A stretch of 64,000 nucleotides of DNA from JBIKLM01 sp044375105 (GTDB lineage Bacteria; Planctomycetota; UBA1135; GCA-002686595), in assembly GCA_044375105.1 (NCBI GenBank), contig JBILNK010000002.1, forward strand, positions 1 to 64,000, written 5' to 3'. Below the pieces are notes generated by a model. The model made no database searches, was not told where the DNA came from, and saw only the letters and a program-made list of their open reading frames with translations. Within the stretch, counting starts at the first letter, position 1, and the number at the start of each line of letters is the position of its first letter. Shown here one piece after another: positions 1-10,743 of the stretch. The position numbers were made by a program, and so were the translations under genes.

Positions 1-1
1 C

Positions 2-1147
2 ATGCTCCGCCAGAAGCCCTGCCCCCGCCCCGTCCGAGCCGCGGCCTGGCAGCCGCTTGCCTCGTGGCGGCAGGCTGTGGTGCTGCTGGCGCTGCTGAGC
101 GCGTCGGGATGCCAGAGCTTCGGGGCCACCGCCTACAACCTGCGCGTGCTCCACGAGCCCGACGGCAGCCTGGCGCCCCGCTCGGCCACGGTGGCGCACT
201 GGTACTACCGCTGGCTGTCTCTGACCGGGGACCGGCCCACGTTGGACAATCCGGCGGGCGATCCCCGCGTCCTCTCGCGCCCTCGGACCAAGATCCGCAC
301 CGAGACGGTTCGCCTGGTGGCCCACGATCCAGAAGGCCCCGCCGAGCGGATCGAGCGGCTTGCGCTCGGGTGTTTCCTGGCGACTCGAGATCGCTCGCCG
401 GTGACCCGCGAGCTGGCCCTCGACGTGGTGGCGGAATCGGCCTCCCGATGGGATCTCGAGGCCCTGCCGACGAGGCCCGTGGCTGCCCCCGGGGAATCGG
501 ATCTGGCCGCGGCCCGGGCTCTGCTCGGGCTGACCTCGGGGCCTGCGTCGAGCGACCTGTCAGCCCTCGATCTGCCCGCCGTGCTCGGGCTGCTCGACGA
601 ATTGCTCCCGGCCCTGCGCAAGCGTCCGAGAGACCGCGGGCTGCTGGAAGCGGAGGCCAGGCTGTCGCGCCGTGCCAGCGGCCTGGCCCTGGCCCAGGCG
701 CTCGAGGACCCCCAGGATTTGGTTCGCTCGCGCGCCGCGCGGGCCGTGCTCCGCTTCGACACGGCCCCCCTCGAAAGCCTGCTCGCCTCGGCCCTGGAGC
801 GGGATCAGCCCGAGACGGTTCAAGCGGTCTGCGAACACCTGGTCGAGCGCGGCTGGCCGCCCGAGGCCTCGGCGGGGGAGCGGCGATACGAGCTGCTGGT
901 CGCCGCGGTGGACGCCCCCGACGACCGCGCCTCCGTCGCCGCAGCTCGGGCGCTCACGCGCTTGACCGATGGGGTCCTGGTCAGCCTGCGCCCTGAGGAA
1001 TGGCTCCTTTGGTGGGAGCAAAGGCGGACACTGGCCGACAGCGCCGCAGCCGATCTTCAAGCCGTTCCGGAGGGGCCGGCCGGCGTCCCTTCCAAAGCTC
1101 CCGCTCCCCCGGACCCGGCCCCGCCGGATCAGGACGATGGCCAGTGA
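2..1147 (+). CDS. Lipoprotein with HEAT-like helical repeats
   Basis: This predicted 381-residue lipoprotein has no function I can name. Residues 1-37 form a signal peptide with a basic start, a hydrophobic stretch (VVLLALLSASG) and a lipobox ending ASGC, which points to lipid anchoring in the envelope. The middle and C-terminal part is Ala/Leu/Arg-rich. It contains segments such as DLVRSRAARAVLRF and DDRASVAAARALTRL that look like HEAT-type helical repeats. The tail is rich in proline and alanine. The ATG lies at the second base of the window, so an earlier start outside the window cannot be excluded, though the signal peptide makes this one plausible. The gene overlaps the next by 11 bases, suggesting coupled translation. 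Confidence 0.72.
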   Translation: MLRQKPCPRPVRAAAWQPLASWRQAVVLLALLSASGCQSFGATAYNLRVLHEPDGSLAPRSATVAHWYYRWLSLTGDRPTLDNPAGDPRVLSRPRTKIRTETVRLVAHDPEGPAERIERLALGCFLATRDRSPVTRELALDVVAESASRWDLEALPTRPVAAPGESDLAAARALLGLTSGPASSDLSALDLPAVLGLLDELLPALRKRPRDRGLLEAEARLSRRASGLALAQALEDPQDLVRSRAARAVLRFDTAPLESLLASALERDQPETVQAVCEHLVERGWPPEASAGERRYELLVAAVDAPDDRASVAAARALTRLTDGVLVSLRPEEWLLWWEQRRTLADSAAADLQAVPEGPAGVPSKAPAPPDPAPPDQDDGQ

Positions 1148-2372
1148 TTCCGCAGCCGCTCGTCCGAGCGGCGGATGGCGAGTTTGGATCCGTCGGCTCC
1201 AGCCCCTGCTCGGGTTGGCGCTGCTGTGCCTGGTCGCTTCCTTCCTGGACTGGCGCGATCGCTTGGTTCTGCGTCCGCCCGCTCCGGCCGGGACGAAGAT
1301 CGAGCAGACCGGCGTGATCGAGGGCGATTGGCGCGGCGAGCGGGCCAGCTTCGTCCCCGATGGAAAGCCCGGTCTGGAGTGGCCCGCCCGCATCGAGCTC
1401 GAACGTTTGGAGGATGGCACCTGGCGGGCCCCCCAGTGGGCCATCGATGGAGCCCTCGAGCTCGCGCCCGGGATGCCCCGGGTGCTGGCCTCGGTCGAGC
1501 CGCAGGGGCTCCTGTTGGCCACCGGTTGTTTTCTCCTGGCGCTTTCCTGCGGCATCACCCGCTGGTGGCGGCTGCTGCGCCGCGCCGGAGCCACGGTCCG
1601 CTGGGTGGACACCTTCCGCCTGACCTTCCTGGGGCTGTTCTTCAATTTGGTGGTCCCCGGGCTGACCGGCGGCGACGTGGTCAAGGCGATCCTGGCGGTG
1701 CGCGAGCATCCCAAGCAAAAACACGACGCGCTGGTCAGCGTGGTCGTCGATCGGGTCTTCGGCATGTACGCGCTGATGATCGTGGCAGCGGTGGTGCTGC
1801 TGATCCAACAGGAGCGCTTCCCCGGGTTCGGACTGCCCTTCGTCGGCATCGCTTCTGGCCTGACCGTAGGCGCCTGGCTGTATGCGCATCCCAAGCTGCG
1901 GGCCAAGCTGCGTATCGACGCCCTGATGGCCCGTTTGCCGCTCGGCCAGCAGCTCGAGAAGCTCGATCGGGCGGCCCTCCTGTATCTAGGACACCCCGGG
2001 GAAATCGCCATGGCGCTGCTGCTCTCCGTGGGCAACCACTTCTGGACGATCTCCGGGGTGGTCGTCCTGGCGCGCGCCTTCGGCGTCTCAGCGGAAGCGA
2101 TCCCGGCTTTCGATTTCGCCGCGATCGTGCCGCTCACGAACATGGCCAGCTCGATTCCTACCGGTCCGGCTGGCCTGGGCATCGGAGAGGCGGCCTATGC
2201 GTATCTGTTCGGCATGCTCGGCGTCTCGGCGGCGTTGGGGGTCGCGGTCAGCCTCGGCTTCCGCATCTGCCAATTGAGCCTGAGCCTGGTCGGCGGCCTG
2301 TTCCTGCTCAAGCCCGAACGCCGTGCCGAGCTGCATCAGGCCGAAAAGGACCTCTCCCAGGCCCAATCCTGA
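1137..2372 (+). CDS. Flippase-like multispanning membrane protein (LPG-synthase TM / UPF0104 family)
   Basis: This 411-residue integral membrane protein resembles the lysylphosphatidylglycerol-synthase transmembrane (AglD/UPF0104) family, whose members are linked to lipid or lipid-linked sugar movement. Recognisable family segments are the FFNLVVPGLTGGDVVKA loop, the VVVDRVFGMYALM helix and the late NMASSIPTGPAGLGIGEAAY motif. Residues about 15-30 form a first hydrophobic helix. They are followed by a roughly 95-residue polar insert with beta character (residues about 35-125), which probably faces the periplasm and is longer than usual. I start at the ATG at 1137, inside the previous gene, because upstream in-frame sequence is Arg/Pro-rich and non-membrane-like. 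Substrate is unknown. Confidence 0.8.
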   Translation: MASDSAAARPSGGWRVWIRRLQPLLGLALLCLVASFLDWRDRLVLRPPAPAGTKIEQTGVIEGDWRGERASFVPDGKPGLEWPARIELERLEDGTWRAPQWAIDGALELAPGMPRVLASVEPQGLLLATGCFLLALSCGITRWWRLLRRAGATVRWVDTFRLTFLGLFFNLVVPGLTGGDVVKAILAVREHPKQKHDALVSVVVDRVFGMYALMIVAAVVLLIQQERFPGFGLPFVGIASGLTVGAWLYAHPKLRAKLRIDALMARLPLGQQLEKLDRAALLYLGHPGEIAMALLLSVGNHFWTISGVVVLARAFGVSAEAIPAFDFAAIVPLTNMASSIPTGPAGLGIGEAAYAYLFGMLGVSAALGVAVSLGFRICQLSLSLVGGLFLLKPERRAELHQAEKDLSQAQS

Positions 2373-2457
2373 TGGCGCTCTCCCGCGGCACCCCTCGCCG
2401 CTGCCCTGTTTCCATCGCCCCCCTCCGCTGATTCCGGTCCCAAGCCATCCCGCGCTG

Positions 2458-3357
2458 ATGTCCCTGCTGATCGTCGGAACCCTGGCCTTCGACTCCATCG
2501 AAACCCCCTTCGAGCGCCGCGAGCGCGTCCTGGGGGGCTCGGCGACTTATTGCGCCCTGGCGGCCAGGTACTTCGCGCCCGTGCGGCTCGTGGGTGTGGT
2601 CGGAGAGGATTTCGGGCGCGAGCGCCTGGGGGACCTCGCTGCCCGGGGCATCGATACGGAAGGCGTCGAAGTCGCCGCTGGCAAGACGTTTTTCTGGGAA
2701 GGCCGCTACGAGGCCGACTGGAACACGCGCCACACCCTCAAGACCGAGCTCAACGTGCTCGAGCACTTCCAGCCGAAGGTGCCCCGACGCTTCGCCGACA
2801 GCCGTTTCGTGTTCCTGGCGAATGCAGCGCCCGCGGTGCAGCGCGCAGCGCTCGCCCAGTGCCCGCAGGCCGAGTTCGTCATGGCCGACACCATGAACCT
2901 CTGGATCAACGTGGCCCGCGAAGAGCTGATGGAACTGCTGCAGCGGATCGACGGTCTGGTGCTCAACGACGAGGAAGCTCGGCTGCTCTCGGGCGAGCGC
3001 AACCTGATCGATGCGGCCAAGAAGGTCCTTTCCTACGGCCCGCGCTTTTGTGTGCTCAAGAAAGGCGAGCACGGAGCCTTCCTGATCGGCCGCGACGTGC
3101 ATTACGCCCTGCCCGCCTACCCGGTCAACCAGGTCATGGACCCGACCGGCGCGGGGGACAGCTTCGCCGGTGGTTTCATGGGCTACCTGGCCTCCGTCCA
3201 GCACACCGGGGCGGCAACCCTCAAGCGGGCCATGCTGTACGGCACGGTGACCGCCTCCTACTGCGTGGAGGGCTTCTCCGTGGATCGCTTGCGGGACACC
3301 AGCCGGAGACAGGTCGAGGAGCGCTTCAACGAGCTTTGCGGGCTGGTTTCGGTCTGA
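2458..3357 (+). CDS. PfkB-family carbohydrate/nucleoside kinase
   Basis: This 299-residue cytoplasmic kinase of the ribokinase/PfkB fold would transfer phosphate from ATP to a sugar or nucleoside. The N-terminus has the glycine pair typical of the substrate pocket ([16 protein letters not shown], then [10 protein letters not shown]). The C-terminus carries the family signature [17 protein letters not shown], whose GAGD aspartate is the catalytic base. The ATG at 2458 immediately precedes the first beta strand ([11 protein letters not shown]). No clear Shine-Dalgarno precedes it. It follows the flippase gene by 85 bases. The sugar specificity cannot be read from the sequence. Confidence 0.88.
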   Translation: MSLLIVGTLAFDSIETPFERRERVLGGSATYCALAARYFAPVRLVGVVGEDFGRERLGDLAARGIDTEGVEVAAGKTFFWEGRYEADWNTRHTLKTELNVLEHFQPKVPRRFADSRFVFLANAAPAVQRAALAQCPQAEFVMADTMNLWINVAREELMELLQRIDGLVLNDEEARLLSGERNLIDAAKKVLSYGPRFCVLKKGEHGAFLIGRDVHYALPAYPVNQVMDPTGAGDSFAGGFMGYLASVQHTGAATLKRAMLYGTVTASYCVEGFSVDRLRDTSRRQVEERFNELCGLVSV

Positions 3358-3796
3358 CCAAGGGGGGGGCCGGGGCCCGAATCCGCGGTTCGGCTGCAAC
3401 CGGGGGCCCATGCTCCGGTCTTGCCTATGGACCCGAACGGGGGACGTTCGTCCTTTGTTAGGGTTTTCCGCTTGGGGAGCAGGCCTCCCGGCCCTAACCT
3501 GCAGCTCTAGGATCACGCCTCCCCCCTGTCAGGCCGGCCGGCGCCCGGCTGGCCTTCGAGCCATTCCCTGGTTCCTGGCACGGGACGCGACTGACGCCGA
3601 TCGTCCATACAGATCAACCCTACCGCTCGATCCCAGAACTCCGGCCCTGAAACGCCTCCGGCACTGGGGGCGTTCGGCGCCCGCGGCAGCCGCGATCCCG
3701 ACGACCCAAGCGGTCCCCGATCCAACCCAGACCTCCGCTAGCCGACCCCCCTTCCCAGCAGCCCCCTCGATGGGGGAGCCAGAAAGGACCCGCACC
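3358..3796. other. Intergenic spacer upstream of recA with a nested inverted repeat
   Basis: This 439-base GC-rich spacer holds no credible gene. It contains an inverted repeat with arms GTTAGGG (3457-3463) and CCCTAAC (3492-3498) enclosing shorter GGGAG/CTCCC-type arms, which could form a hairpin or mark a binding site. I see no recognisable LexA box. A purine-rich AGAAAGGA (3781-3788) just before the recA ATG is a good ribosome-binding site. Confidence 0.5.
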
Positions 3797-5092
<1,296 letters not shown>

Positions 5093-5853
5093 GCTTCCCA
5101 GGGCGCTGGATCCGGCGCCTCCAATTCTTTGGCGCGGGCCCGAGCCAGGATTGGGCCCCCGACTGGAGAGACATCTCCCCGGGTCACGGGCGAGCGACCG
5201 TAGCCGGTCCAGAAAGCGCCGGCGTCGGAGCCCGGTCTGCGGCGCCTTCGGTGCCGACGAAGACGCGGTCACGTGGGACGCGGTCACGTGGGACGCGGTC
5301 ACGTGGGACGCGGTCACGGGGGAAGCGGTCACGGGGGAAGCCCTGTCTCCTGGTTCCTTTCCCCCCCGCTCGCGTGGGAGCGAGCTCCCGGTCGGAGTCG
5401 GTGCTCCGGGCCCTGTCCGTCGACCGCGCGCCGGCGAGGTGGGGGGATTCAGCCTGGATCGCTCGACCGGCCTCGCGCGGTCCAGGCTCCTTGCCCGAGG
5501 GGCGGCAGCCCGCCCGTGGGCCGGCGAGCCCGTTCGGTCGAGCTCCGAACGAACGCCGTCTCTGGGTTTGGCCGCGGGGAGGCGCAGCGGGGGCCGCTCG
5601 CCCCCGGCGTCGAGGCCAGGCTGACATGCTTGAAAGGGGGGGCCCGTGGTGGATCCTGCTCGTCGGCTCGACCCGCCTTCGGGCTCCGACCGGAGTCTGC
5701 GACCGCTATCGTGTTGGCCCCGCGCGCCTGGCGCTCGTTCCAGCCGGGTTCTCCCCCTGGCTCGAGATCGCCGCGTGTCCCGCCTCGGCAGGGTGCCCTT
5801 CAGGCACCTTCGAGGCCTGCCCCGCTCCCCGTCCCTCCGCGCTCCATCGCTCC
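5093..5853. other. Long spacer between recA and alaS
   Basis: This 761-base stretch has no convincing coding region. The long frames crossing it are Arg/Pro/Gly-rich and unlike real proteins here. A GC-rich imperfect hairpin (AGGGCGC with GCGCCT, about 5108-5127) followed by CCAATTCTTT could end the recA transcript. Five 15-base tandem repeats lie at 5262-5336. The last bases before alaS show no ribosome-binding site. Confidence 0.5.
5262..5336. repeat. Five 15-bp tandem repeats
   Basis: Five consecutive 15-base units are present. The first three are identical (GACGCGGTCACGTGG), the fourth changes the end to GGGG, and the fifth starts GAAG. A partial sixth unit follows. Each unit contains GGTCACGTG-type half palindromes. 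The period is a multiple of three but no credible protein uses it. Confidence 0.9.
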
Positions 5854-8523
5854 GTGAGCTTCAAGACCGCCGCCCAAGTCCGCAGCGAGTTCCTGGCCTT
5901 CTTCGAAGCCCGGGGCCATCGCATCGTGCCGTCGAGCCCCGTGTTCCCGATGGACGACCCCACGCTCTTGTTCACCAACGCGGGGATGAACCAGTTCAAG
6001 GACGTGTTCCTGGGGACCGGGACCCGCGACTATCGGCGTGCGGTCGATACTCAGAAGTGCATCCGGGTCTCCGGCAAGCACAACGACCTGGAGGAGGTCG
6101 GGGTGGATACCTACCACCACACCTTCTTCGAAATGCTCGGCAATTGGTCCTTTGGGGACTACTTCAAGCGCGAGGCGATCCGCTGGGCCTGGGAACTCTT
6201 GACCGGGCATTGGGGCATCGCCAAGGACCGCTTGTGGGTGACCGTATTCGGCGGCGACCAGGCCGACGCCTTGCCCGCCGACGAGGAAGCCGAGCGCCTG
6301 TGGCGCGAAGAAACCGACATCGACCCGCGCCGCATTCTGCGCTTCGGCAAGAAGGCCAACTTCTGGGAAATGGGCGATACGGGCCCCTGCGGCCCCTGCA
6401 CGGAGATCCACATCGATCGTGGAGGCCCCGGCACGAACCCTGAGGACGGATACGACCCGAAGATCGGAGTCAATTCCGGCAACGAGCGCTTCCTCGAGCT
6501 GTGGAACCTGGTGTTCATGCAGTTCAACCGCCTCGACGATGGACGCTTGGCCGAGCTGCCGGCCAAGTCGGTCGATACGGGCATGGGCTTCGAGCGCGTC
6601 CTGAGCGTGCTGCAAGGCAAGAGCTCGAACTACGACACCGACCTGTTTGCGCCCCTGTTCCGGGCCATCGAGCTGCAGGTCGGTCGGACCTACGGCGGCA
6701 GCCCGTCCAACGAAGACGTTGCCTTCCGGGTGATCGCGGACCACCTGCGGGCGATCAGCTCGGCCTTCGCCGATGGAGCCCTGCCCAGCAACACGGGCCG
6801 CGGTTATGTGTTGCGGCGCTTGCTCCGGCGAGCGGCTCGTTTCGGCCGGCAGGCCCTCGGTCAGGAGCAGCCCTTCCTGTACCGGCTCGTGCCGGCGGTG
6901 GTCGACAGCCTCGGGCAGGCCTTCCCGGAGATCGGCCAGCGTCGCGACCATGTGGCGCGCTTGATCCGCGCCGAGGAGGAATCCTTCGCGGCGACCCTCG
7001 GCCGCGGTTTGCAGCGCTTTGCCGAGCTGGCCAACCGAGTGGGCTCTCAGGGCGGAAAGGTGCTCCCCGGGGACGGCGCCTTCGAGCTCTATGCCACCTA
7101 CGGATTTCCGCGGGACCTGGTCGAGCTGATGGCGCGCGAGCGCGGTTTGGCCGTGGACGGTGCGGGCTGGGCTGCGGCAGAAGAGCGGCACAGCGAGGCC
7201 AGCAAGTCCCAGGGCAAGTTCTCGCAGCTGCTCTCGGCCGAGCAGCTCGCGGGGCTGCCGGAGACGAAGACGAGCTACCACGACGGCGAGCGCACCCAGC
7301 GGATCGCTGGCCGGGCGCGCCTGTTGCGTTTGGTCGATCAGGCCGGGGGCGCTGGGCGGGTGGTCGCGGTTCTGGACCAAAGCCCCTTCTATCCGGAAGG
7401 CGGGGGGCAGGTCGGGGACCGGGGTCAAATCCAGGCCGAAGATGGCGGCTTCCGAATCCTGGTGGAGGACACCCAGCGACTCGGTTCGGTGCTCGCCCAC
7501 ATCGGTCAGCTCGAGGGCGTTGTCCAGGAGGGGGCCAGTGTGAGGGCCGAGGTCGATGCGGAGCGCCGCTCCCGGACGGCCAAGAACCACACCGCCACCC
7601 ATCTGCTGCACCGGGTCCTGCGCGAGCGCTTGGGCGAGCACGTCGCCCAGCAAGGTTCCTATGTGGGGCCAGATCGGCTGCGCTTCGACCTTTCACACCC
7701 GCAGGCCATCCCGGCCAATGAGCTGGAGGCCATCGAACTGGAGGTCAATCGGCGCATCGGCGTCGGGGCTGGCGTCAAGGCGTCCCTCGAGTCCCTCGAC
7801 GCCGCCAAGGCCCGCGGTGCGATGGCCTTGTTCGGGGAGAAGTATGGCGAGCGGGTGCGGGTGGTCGAGGTCCCGGGTCTGTCCTTGGAGCTGTGCGGCG
7901 GCACCCACGTGGACTCGATCGGCGAGATCGGGCCCTTCCTGATCGTGCAGGAGCGCGCCATCCAAGCCGGGGTCCGGCGCATCGAGGCCCTGACCGGCCC
8001 GGAGGCCGTGCTGCACATGCAGGTCCAGCGCCGGTTGCTGACCGACGCTGCGCGCCTGCTGCGGGCGCCGGCGGAGGAGCTGCCGACTCGCATCGAACAG
8101 CTCCAAGAACAGCTCAAGGAGGCCAAGAAGACGGTGCGGGCCAGCGCCCAGGCCGACCTGGGACAGGTTTTGGAGCAGGTGCGCGGCGCCCTTCAAAGCC
8201 GCGACGGGGTGCAGCTCGGAGCCTTCGACCAGCCCGGCCTGGATCTGGCCGGGCTGCGCGAGCTCGGCTCCCGGCTGAAGGGCAGCCTGGCGGATGCGGC
8301 CGTGGTCCTGCTCGGGCGGGAAGGCGATCGGGTGCCCGTCCTGGCCTTGGTTCTCGGCCAAGCCCGCGCCCGGGGCCTGGCCGCTGGTGCTTTGGTCCAG
8401 TCGGCAGCTCAGGAGCTGGGCGGCGGCGGCGGTGGCAAACCCGAGCAGGCCCAGGGCCAGGGCCTCGATGCGTCCAAGGTCCCCCAGGCCCTAGCCCGCC
8501 TGAGGCGCGACCTGGGAATCTGA
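5854..8523 (+). CDS. alaS: Alanine-tRNA ligase
   Basis: This enzyme attaches alanine to tRNA-Ala and edits mischarged serine or glycine. At 889 residues it is full length for the family. The order is normal: an N-terminal class II catalytic domain ([17 protein letters not shown], then [16 protein letters not shown] and [16 protein letters not shown]), a tRNA-recognition region, and an editing domain with its zinc-site motifs HTATHLLH (from residue 579) and CGGTH (from residue 681). A coiled-coil and DHHA1-type C-terminus follows, with a glycine run (GGGGGG) and an ordinary end. The start is a GTG at 5854, chosen because [21 protein letters not shown] is the usual beginning. No Shine-Dalgarno precedes it. 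A recurrent hairpin element directly follows the stop. Confidence 0.96.
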   Translation: MSFKTAAQVRSEFLAFFEARGHRIVPSSPVFPMDDPTLLFTNAGMNQFKDVFLGTGTRDYRRAVDTQKCIRVSGKHNDLEEVGVDTYHHTFFEMLGNWSFGDYFKREAIRWAWELLTGHWGIAKDRLWVTVFGGDQADALPADEEAERLWREETDIDPRRILRFGKKANFWEMGDTGPCGPCTEIHIDRGGPGTNPEDGYDPKIGVNSGNERFLELWNLVFMQFNRLDDGRLAELPAKSVDTGMGFERVLSVLQGKSSNYDTDLFAPLFRAIELQVGRTYGGSPSNEDVAFRVIADHLRAISSAFADGALPSNTGRGYVLRRLLRRAARFGRQALGQEQPFLYRLVPAVVDSLGQAFPEIGQRRDHVARLIRAEEESFAATLGRGLQRFAELANRVGSQGGKVLPGDGAFELYATYGFPRDLVELMARERGLAVDGAGWAAAEERHSEASKSQGKFSQLLSAEQLAGLPETKTSYHDGERTQRIAGRARLLRLVDQAGGAGRVVAVLDQSPFYPEGGGQVGDRGQIQAEDGGFRILVEDTQRLGSVLAHIGQLEGVVQEGASVRAEVDAERRSRTAKNHTATHLLHRVLRERLGEHVAQQGSYVGPDRLRFDLSHPQAIPANELEAIELEVNRRIGVGAGVKASLESLDAAKARGAMALFGEKYGERVRVVEVPGLSLELCGGTHVDSIGEIGPFLIVQERAIQAGVRRIEALTGPEAVLHMQVQRRLLTDAARLLRAPAEELPTRIEQLQEQLKEAKKTVRASAQADLGQVLEQVRGALQSRDGVQLGAFDQPGLDLAGLRELGSRLKGSLADAAVVLLGREGDRVPVLALVLGQARARGLAAGALVQSAAQELGGGGGGKPEQAQGQGLDASKVPQALARLRRDLGI

Positions 8524-8617
8524 CCGGCCGGAATCACCACCGGCTCGGGTGACGTCCGAGCCGCAGGAACAGCCCTTCCGCCTGCCTTTGGGCCGCCATC
8601 CGGAGGCCGCAGGGATC
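8524..8617 (+). repeat. Recurrent 3'-end two-hairpin element, copy A (after alaS)
   Basis: The element starts at the alaS stop. The first hairpin pairs CGGCTCGG (8541-8548) with CCGAGCCG (8556-8563) around a 7-base loop. The second has arms GGCC (8591-8594) and GGCC (8605-8608) around a loop containing CATCCG, flanked by GCCTTTG and CAGGG. Bases 8583-8602 are identical, over 20 bases, to the reverse strand at 58993-59012 (copy G). There is no U-tract. Confidence 0.75.
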
Positions 8618-8797
8618 GGGGGCGCGGCCTAGGCGGGCCGCCCGCTCCCGGTGGGGCCGTCCCCCCGGAAGTTCCCGCGGTGTGATCCCGCCTCGCTCGG
8701 CGAGCCGCCCCAGGCGGGGGGGGGGGCGGCAGCCGGGCGGAGCCTCTGGGGAAGTGCAGCCGGCTGGCTTCCCCCCCCATGGTCCGGGTCGAAGCCG

Positions 8798-8826
8798 TTG
8801 ATAGCCACTGCTCGACTCGCTACCCT
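8798..8826 (+). promoter_or_regulatory. Predicted sigma-70-type promoter of rpmF
   Basis: A -35 box TTGATA (8798-8803) and a -10 box TACCCT (8821-8826) are separated by exactly 17 bases. This is close to the bacterial housekeeping consensus. Transcription would begin near 8833, about 38 bases before the rpmF ATG. Confidence 0.65.
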
Positions 8827-8870
8827 GTTCCGCTCTCAACGACCGGCCCGAAAGGGGCCGGGCAACTTCC

Positions 8871-9074
8871 ATGCCGAATCCCAAACGACGCCACTCGAAG
8901 TCCCGCAAGGGCTTGCGCCGGGCCAACTACCACCTGAAGGCCCCGACCGTGCAGCGCGATCCCCGCACCGGATTGGCGCGCCTGTCCCATAAGCTGCTCG
9001 ACACCGACACCCACTACGGTTTCGAAAAGGGTGGTGAGGGCGGTTTCGAAGTGCGCGAGCGCCGCGACTTCTGA
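8871..9074 (+). CDS. rpmF: 50S ribosomal protein L32
   Basis: L32 is a small component of the large ribosomal subunit. The 67-residue protein begins MPNPKRRHSKSRKGLRRANY, the typical basic L32 N-terminus, followed by a short acidic C-terminal segment. It lacks the four cysteines of zinc-binding L32 versions, so it is the cysteine-free type. It heads the plsX-fab cluster, which is the conserved neighbourhood of rpmF in many bacteria. The ATG is preceded by a pyrimidine-rich CAACTTCC rather than a Shine-Dalgarno sequence, and a near-consensus promoter lies about 45 bases upstream. Confidence 0.95.
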   Translation: MPNPKRRHSKSRKGLRRANYHLKAPTVQRDPRTGLARLSHKLLDTDTHYGFEKGGEGGFEVRERRDF

Positions 9075-9240
9075 TCCGGCCGCAGAGGCTGGGATAAGGT
9101 CCGGGCCCCTCCATCAGGCCTGGCCCGCCAAGAACGGTCCTAGCCTGCTGAAAGACCGGCTCGGGCTCAGCCCGAGCCGAACGCCAGTTTAGCGACACGA
9201 CTCGTCCTGCGGCGAGTCGCAGAGTCTGGCGTGCCCGCGG
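9075..9240 (+). repeat. Recurrent 3'-end element, copies B and C (after rpmF)
   Basis: Immediately after the rpmF stop, bases 9077-9095 are identical over 19 bases to the reverse strand at 58973-58991, the distal arm of copy G. A second block follows. It has a perfect 11-bp hairpin CGGCTCGGGCT/AGCCCGAGCCG (9157-9167 with 9169-9179), then a weaker GTCGCAGAGTCTGG-like distal arm near 9210. The two blocks look like a truncated copy followed by a fuller one. Confidence 0.65.
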
Positions 9241-9723
9241 ACGCCAATTCTTTTCTGGCCGCCCACTTGAGGCTTGGGCCTTGGGGCGCAGAGTCGCTCC
9301 TTTGGGAGCAGCGAGGGGAACAGGGATCGAGGGAGGGAGCGAGGGAGCGAGAGAACCGCACCCGGGAGCATCCGCGGCTCTAAGGAGCACCAGAGGCACC
9401 AGGGTTTGCAAACTCGCCGGCGGAGCAACCTGTGGAGCCAGCCGACTCCGGGTTGGCCGCGGGTTTGGATCGCGGTCAGCGGGCGAGGTTCGGGTTGCAG
9501 GCTGTCTGGGCCGGGCGAACCCGGGGAAGCCTCGGGCGTCCCATCGAATAACCGCTTCTGCCCGCGCTCCCGAGGCCGCGGACAACCCGACTCCTGACCC
9601 CTGGCGGAGGCCGGGTGATCCCAGGGGGCTCGGAGGTGCTGCGGCGCCGCTTTCGCCGGCGCTAGGATCCTGCGCCCCAAGGGGCCCTGCCCCGCGGGAT
9701 CCACCCCTCTGTACACGCCGCCC
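9075..9723. other. Spacer between rpmF and plsX
   Basis: This 649-base spacer carries element copies B and C in its first 170 bases. The rest holds a GA-rich stretch with repeated GGGAGCGAGG units near 9330-9355 and a 10-base palindrome GTTTGCAAAC near 9403-9412. A possible -10 box TAGGAT (9663-9668) has no convincing -35. I see no gene. Confidence 0.5.
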
Positions 9724-10743
9724 ATGAGCGCTTCCCCCAAGATCGACCCCGCTTCCGTGATCGCCCTGGACGTGATGGGGGGGGACCATGCACCGAAGGA
9801 AATCGTCGCCGGAGCCCTGCGGGCGATCCGTCCGGACCGGCGCCATCCGCTGCGGGTGGAGCAGTTGCTGTTGGTGGGCGATGAAGCCGCGGTTCGAGCC
9901 GAACTGGCGGCCCAAGGCGGGGACCCGGGCTTTGCGATCCTGCACGCGAAGGACGTGATCGGCATGGACGAGAAGCCTGGCGTCGCCCTGCGTCAGAAGC
10001 CGGATGCTTCGATCGTGCGCTGCGTCGGCGCCGTCAAGCAGGGTCGGGCCGGTGCGGTCGTCGGCATGGGCAATACAGGAGCCTGCGTCGGGGCAGCCAC
10101 CCTGGGCTTGGGGGTGCTGGAGGGCGTGCGCCGCCCCGGGATCGCGGTGACGATGGACCTGGTCGGGAAACCGCTCACGATCATCGACATGGGAGCCAAC
10201 GCGGTGCCCAAGCCGGAACACCTGCTGCAATACGGGCAGATGGGAGCCATCTACGCGCAAAATGTGCTGGACCAGGAACAGGTGCGGGTGGGTTTGCTCA
10301 ACATCGGTGAAGAGGAAGGCAAGGGCACGGAACTGACCAAGGCGGCTTTCGATCTGCTGACCGCTTCAAGCCTCCGATTCGTCGGCAACGTGGAGCCCAG
10401 GGAGATGCTGGCTGGCAAGGCCGACCTGATCGTCACCGATGGCTTCACCGGCAACGTGGTGCTCAAGCTGATGGAGAGCTTGGCGTCGGTTCTGATGGGC
10501 CTGTTCGCCAAAGAGCTCGAAGCCCAACGGGCGCCGTTCACCAAACTGGCCCTCGGGAACCTGGCCAAGCGCCTGGACTATTCCGAGTACGGCGGGGCGC
10601 TGCTGCTGGGGGTCGGCGGCATCGTCGTGATCGGCCACGGGCGCTCCGATGCCAACGCCGTCGCCAACGCCTGCGTCGTAGCCGCGCGGGCCCTCGAGTC
10701 CGGGGTCAACCGCCAGATCGTCAGCGGTCTACGCGCCGGCTGA
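9724..10743 (+). CDS. plsX: Phosphate acyltransferase PlsX
   Basis: PlsX converts acyl-ACP and phosphate to acyl-phosphate, the donor for the first acylation of glycerol-3-phosphate in phospholipid synthesis. The 339-residue protein has the family landmarks ALDVMGGDHAPKEIVAGAL at the N-terminus, then GNTGACVGAATLGLG, LNIGEEEGKGTELTK and VTDGFTGNVVLKLMES. Length and order are normal. It sits between rpmF and fabH as in many bacteria, but with long spacers on both sides. The ATG is preceded by CGCCGCCC and has no Shine-Dalgarno. Confidence 0.96.
   Translation: MSASPKIDPASVIALDVMGGDHAPKEIVAGALRAIRPDRRHPLRVEQLLLVGDEAAVRAELAAQGGDPGFAILHAKDVIGMDEKPGVALRQKPDASIVRCVGAVKQGRAGAVVGMGNTGACVGAATLGLGVLEGVRRPGIAVTMDLVGKPLTIIDMGANAVPKPEHLLQYGQMGAIYAQNVLDQEQVRVGLLNIGEEEGKGTELTKAAFDLLTASSLRFVGNVEPREMLAGKADLIVTDGFTGNVVLKLMESLASVLMGLFAKELEAQRAPFTKLALGNLAKRLDYSEYGGALLLGVGGIVVIGHGRSDANAVANACVVAARALESGVNRQIVSGLRAG

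Larger units (their letters stand above)
8524..8870. other. Spacer between alaS and rpmF
   Basis: This 347-base spacer contains copy A of the recurrent element at its start. A run of ten G flanked by GCCGCC/GGCGGC arms lies near 8700-8735. The rpmF promoter is at 8798-8826. I see no gene in it. Confidence 0.6.

Noticed and set aside
560..2182. Long leftward open frame of about 540 residues across the first two genes
   Set aside because: It lies antisense to two well-formed genes and has Arg/Ser/Pro-rich, family-less sequence, as expected in high-GC DNA.
3410..3796. Upstream extension of recA
   Set aside because: The frame stays open for 129 more codons but has no homology. The ATG at 3797 has a strong ribosome-binding site.
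3358..3796. LexA/SOS box before recA
   Set aside because: The only inverted repeat (GTTAGGG/CCCTAAC) has a spacing unlike known SOS boxes.
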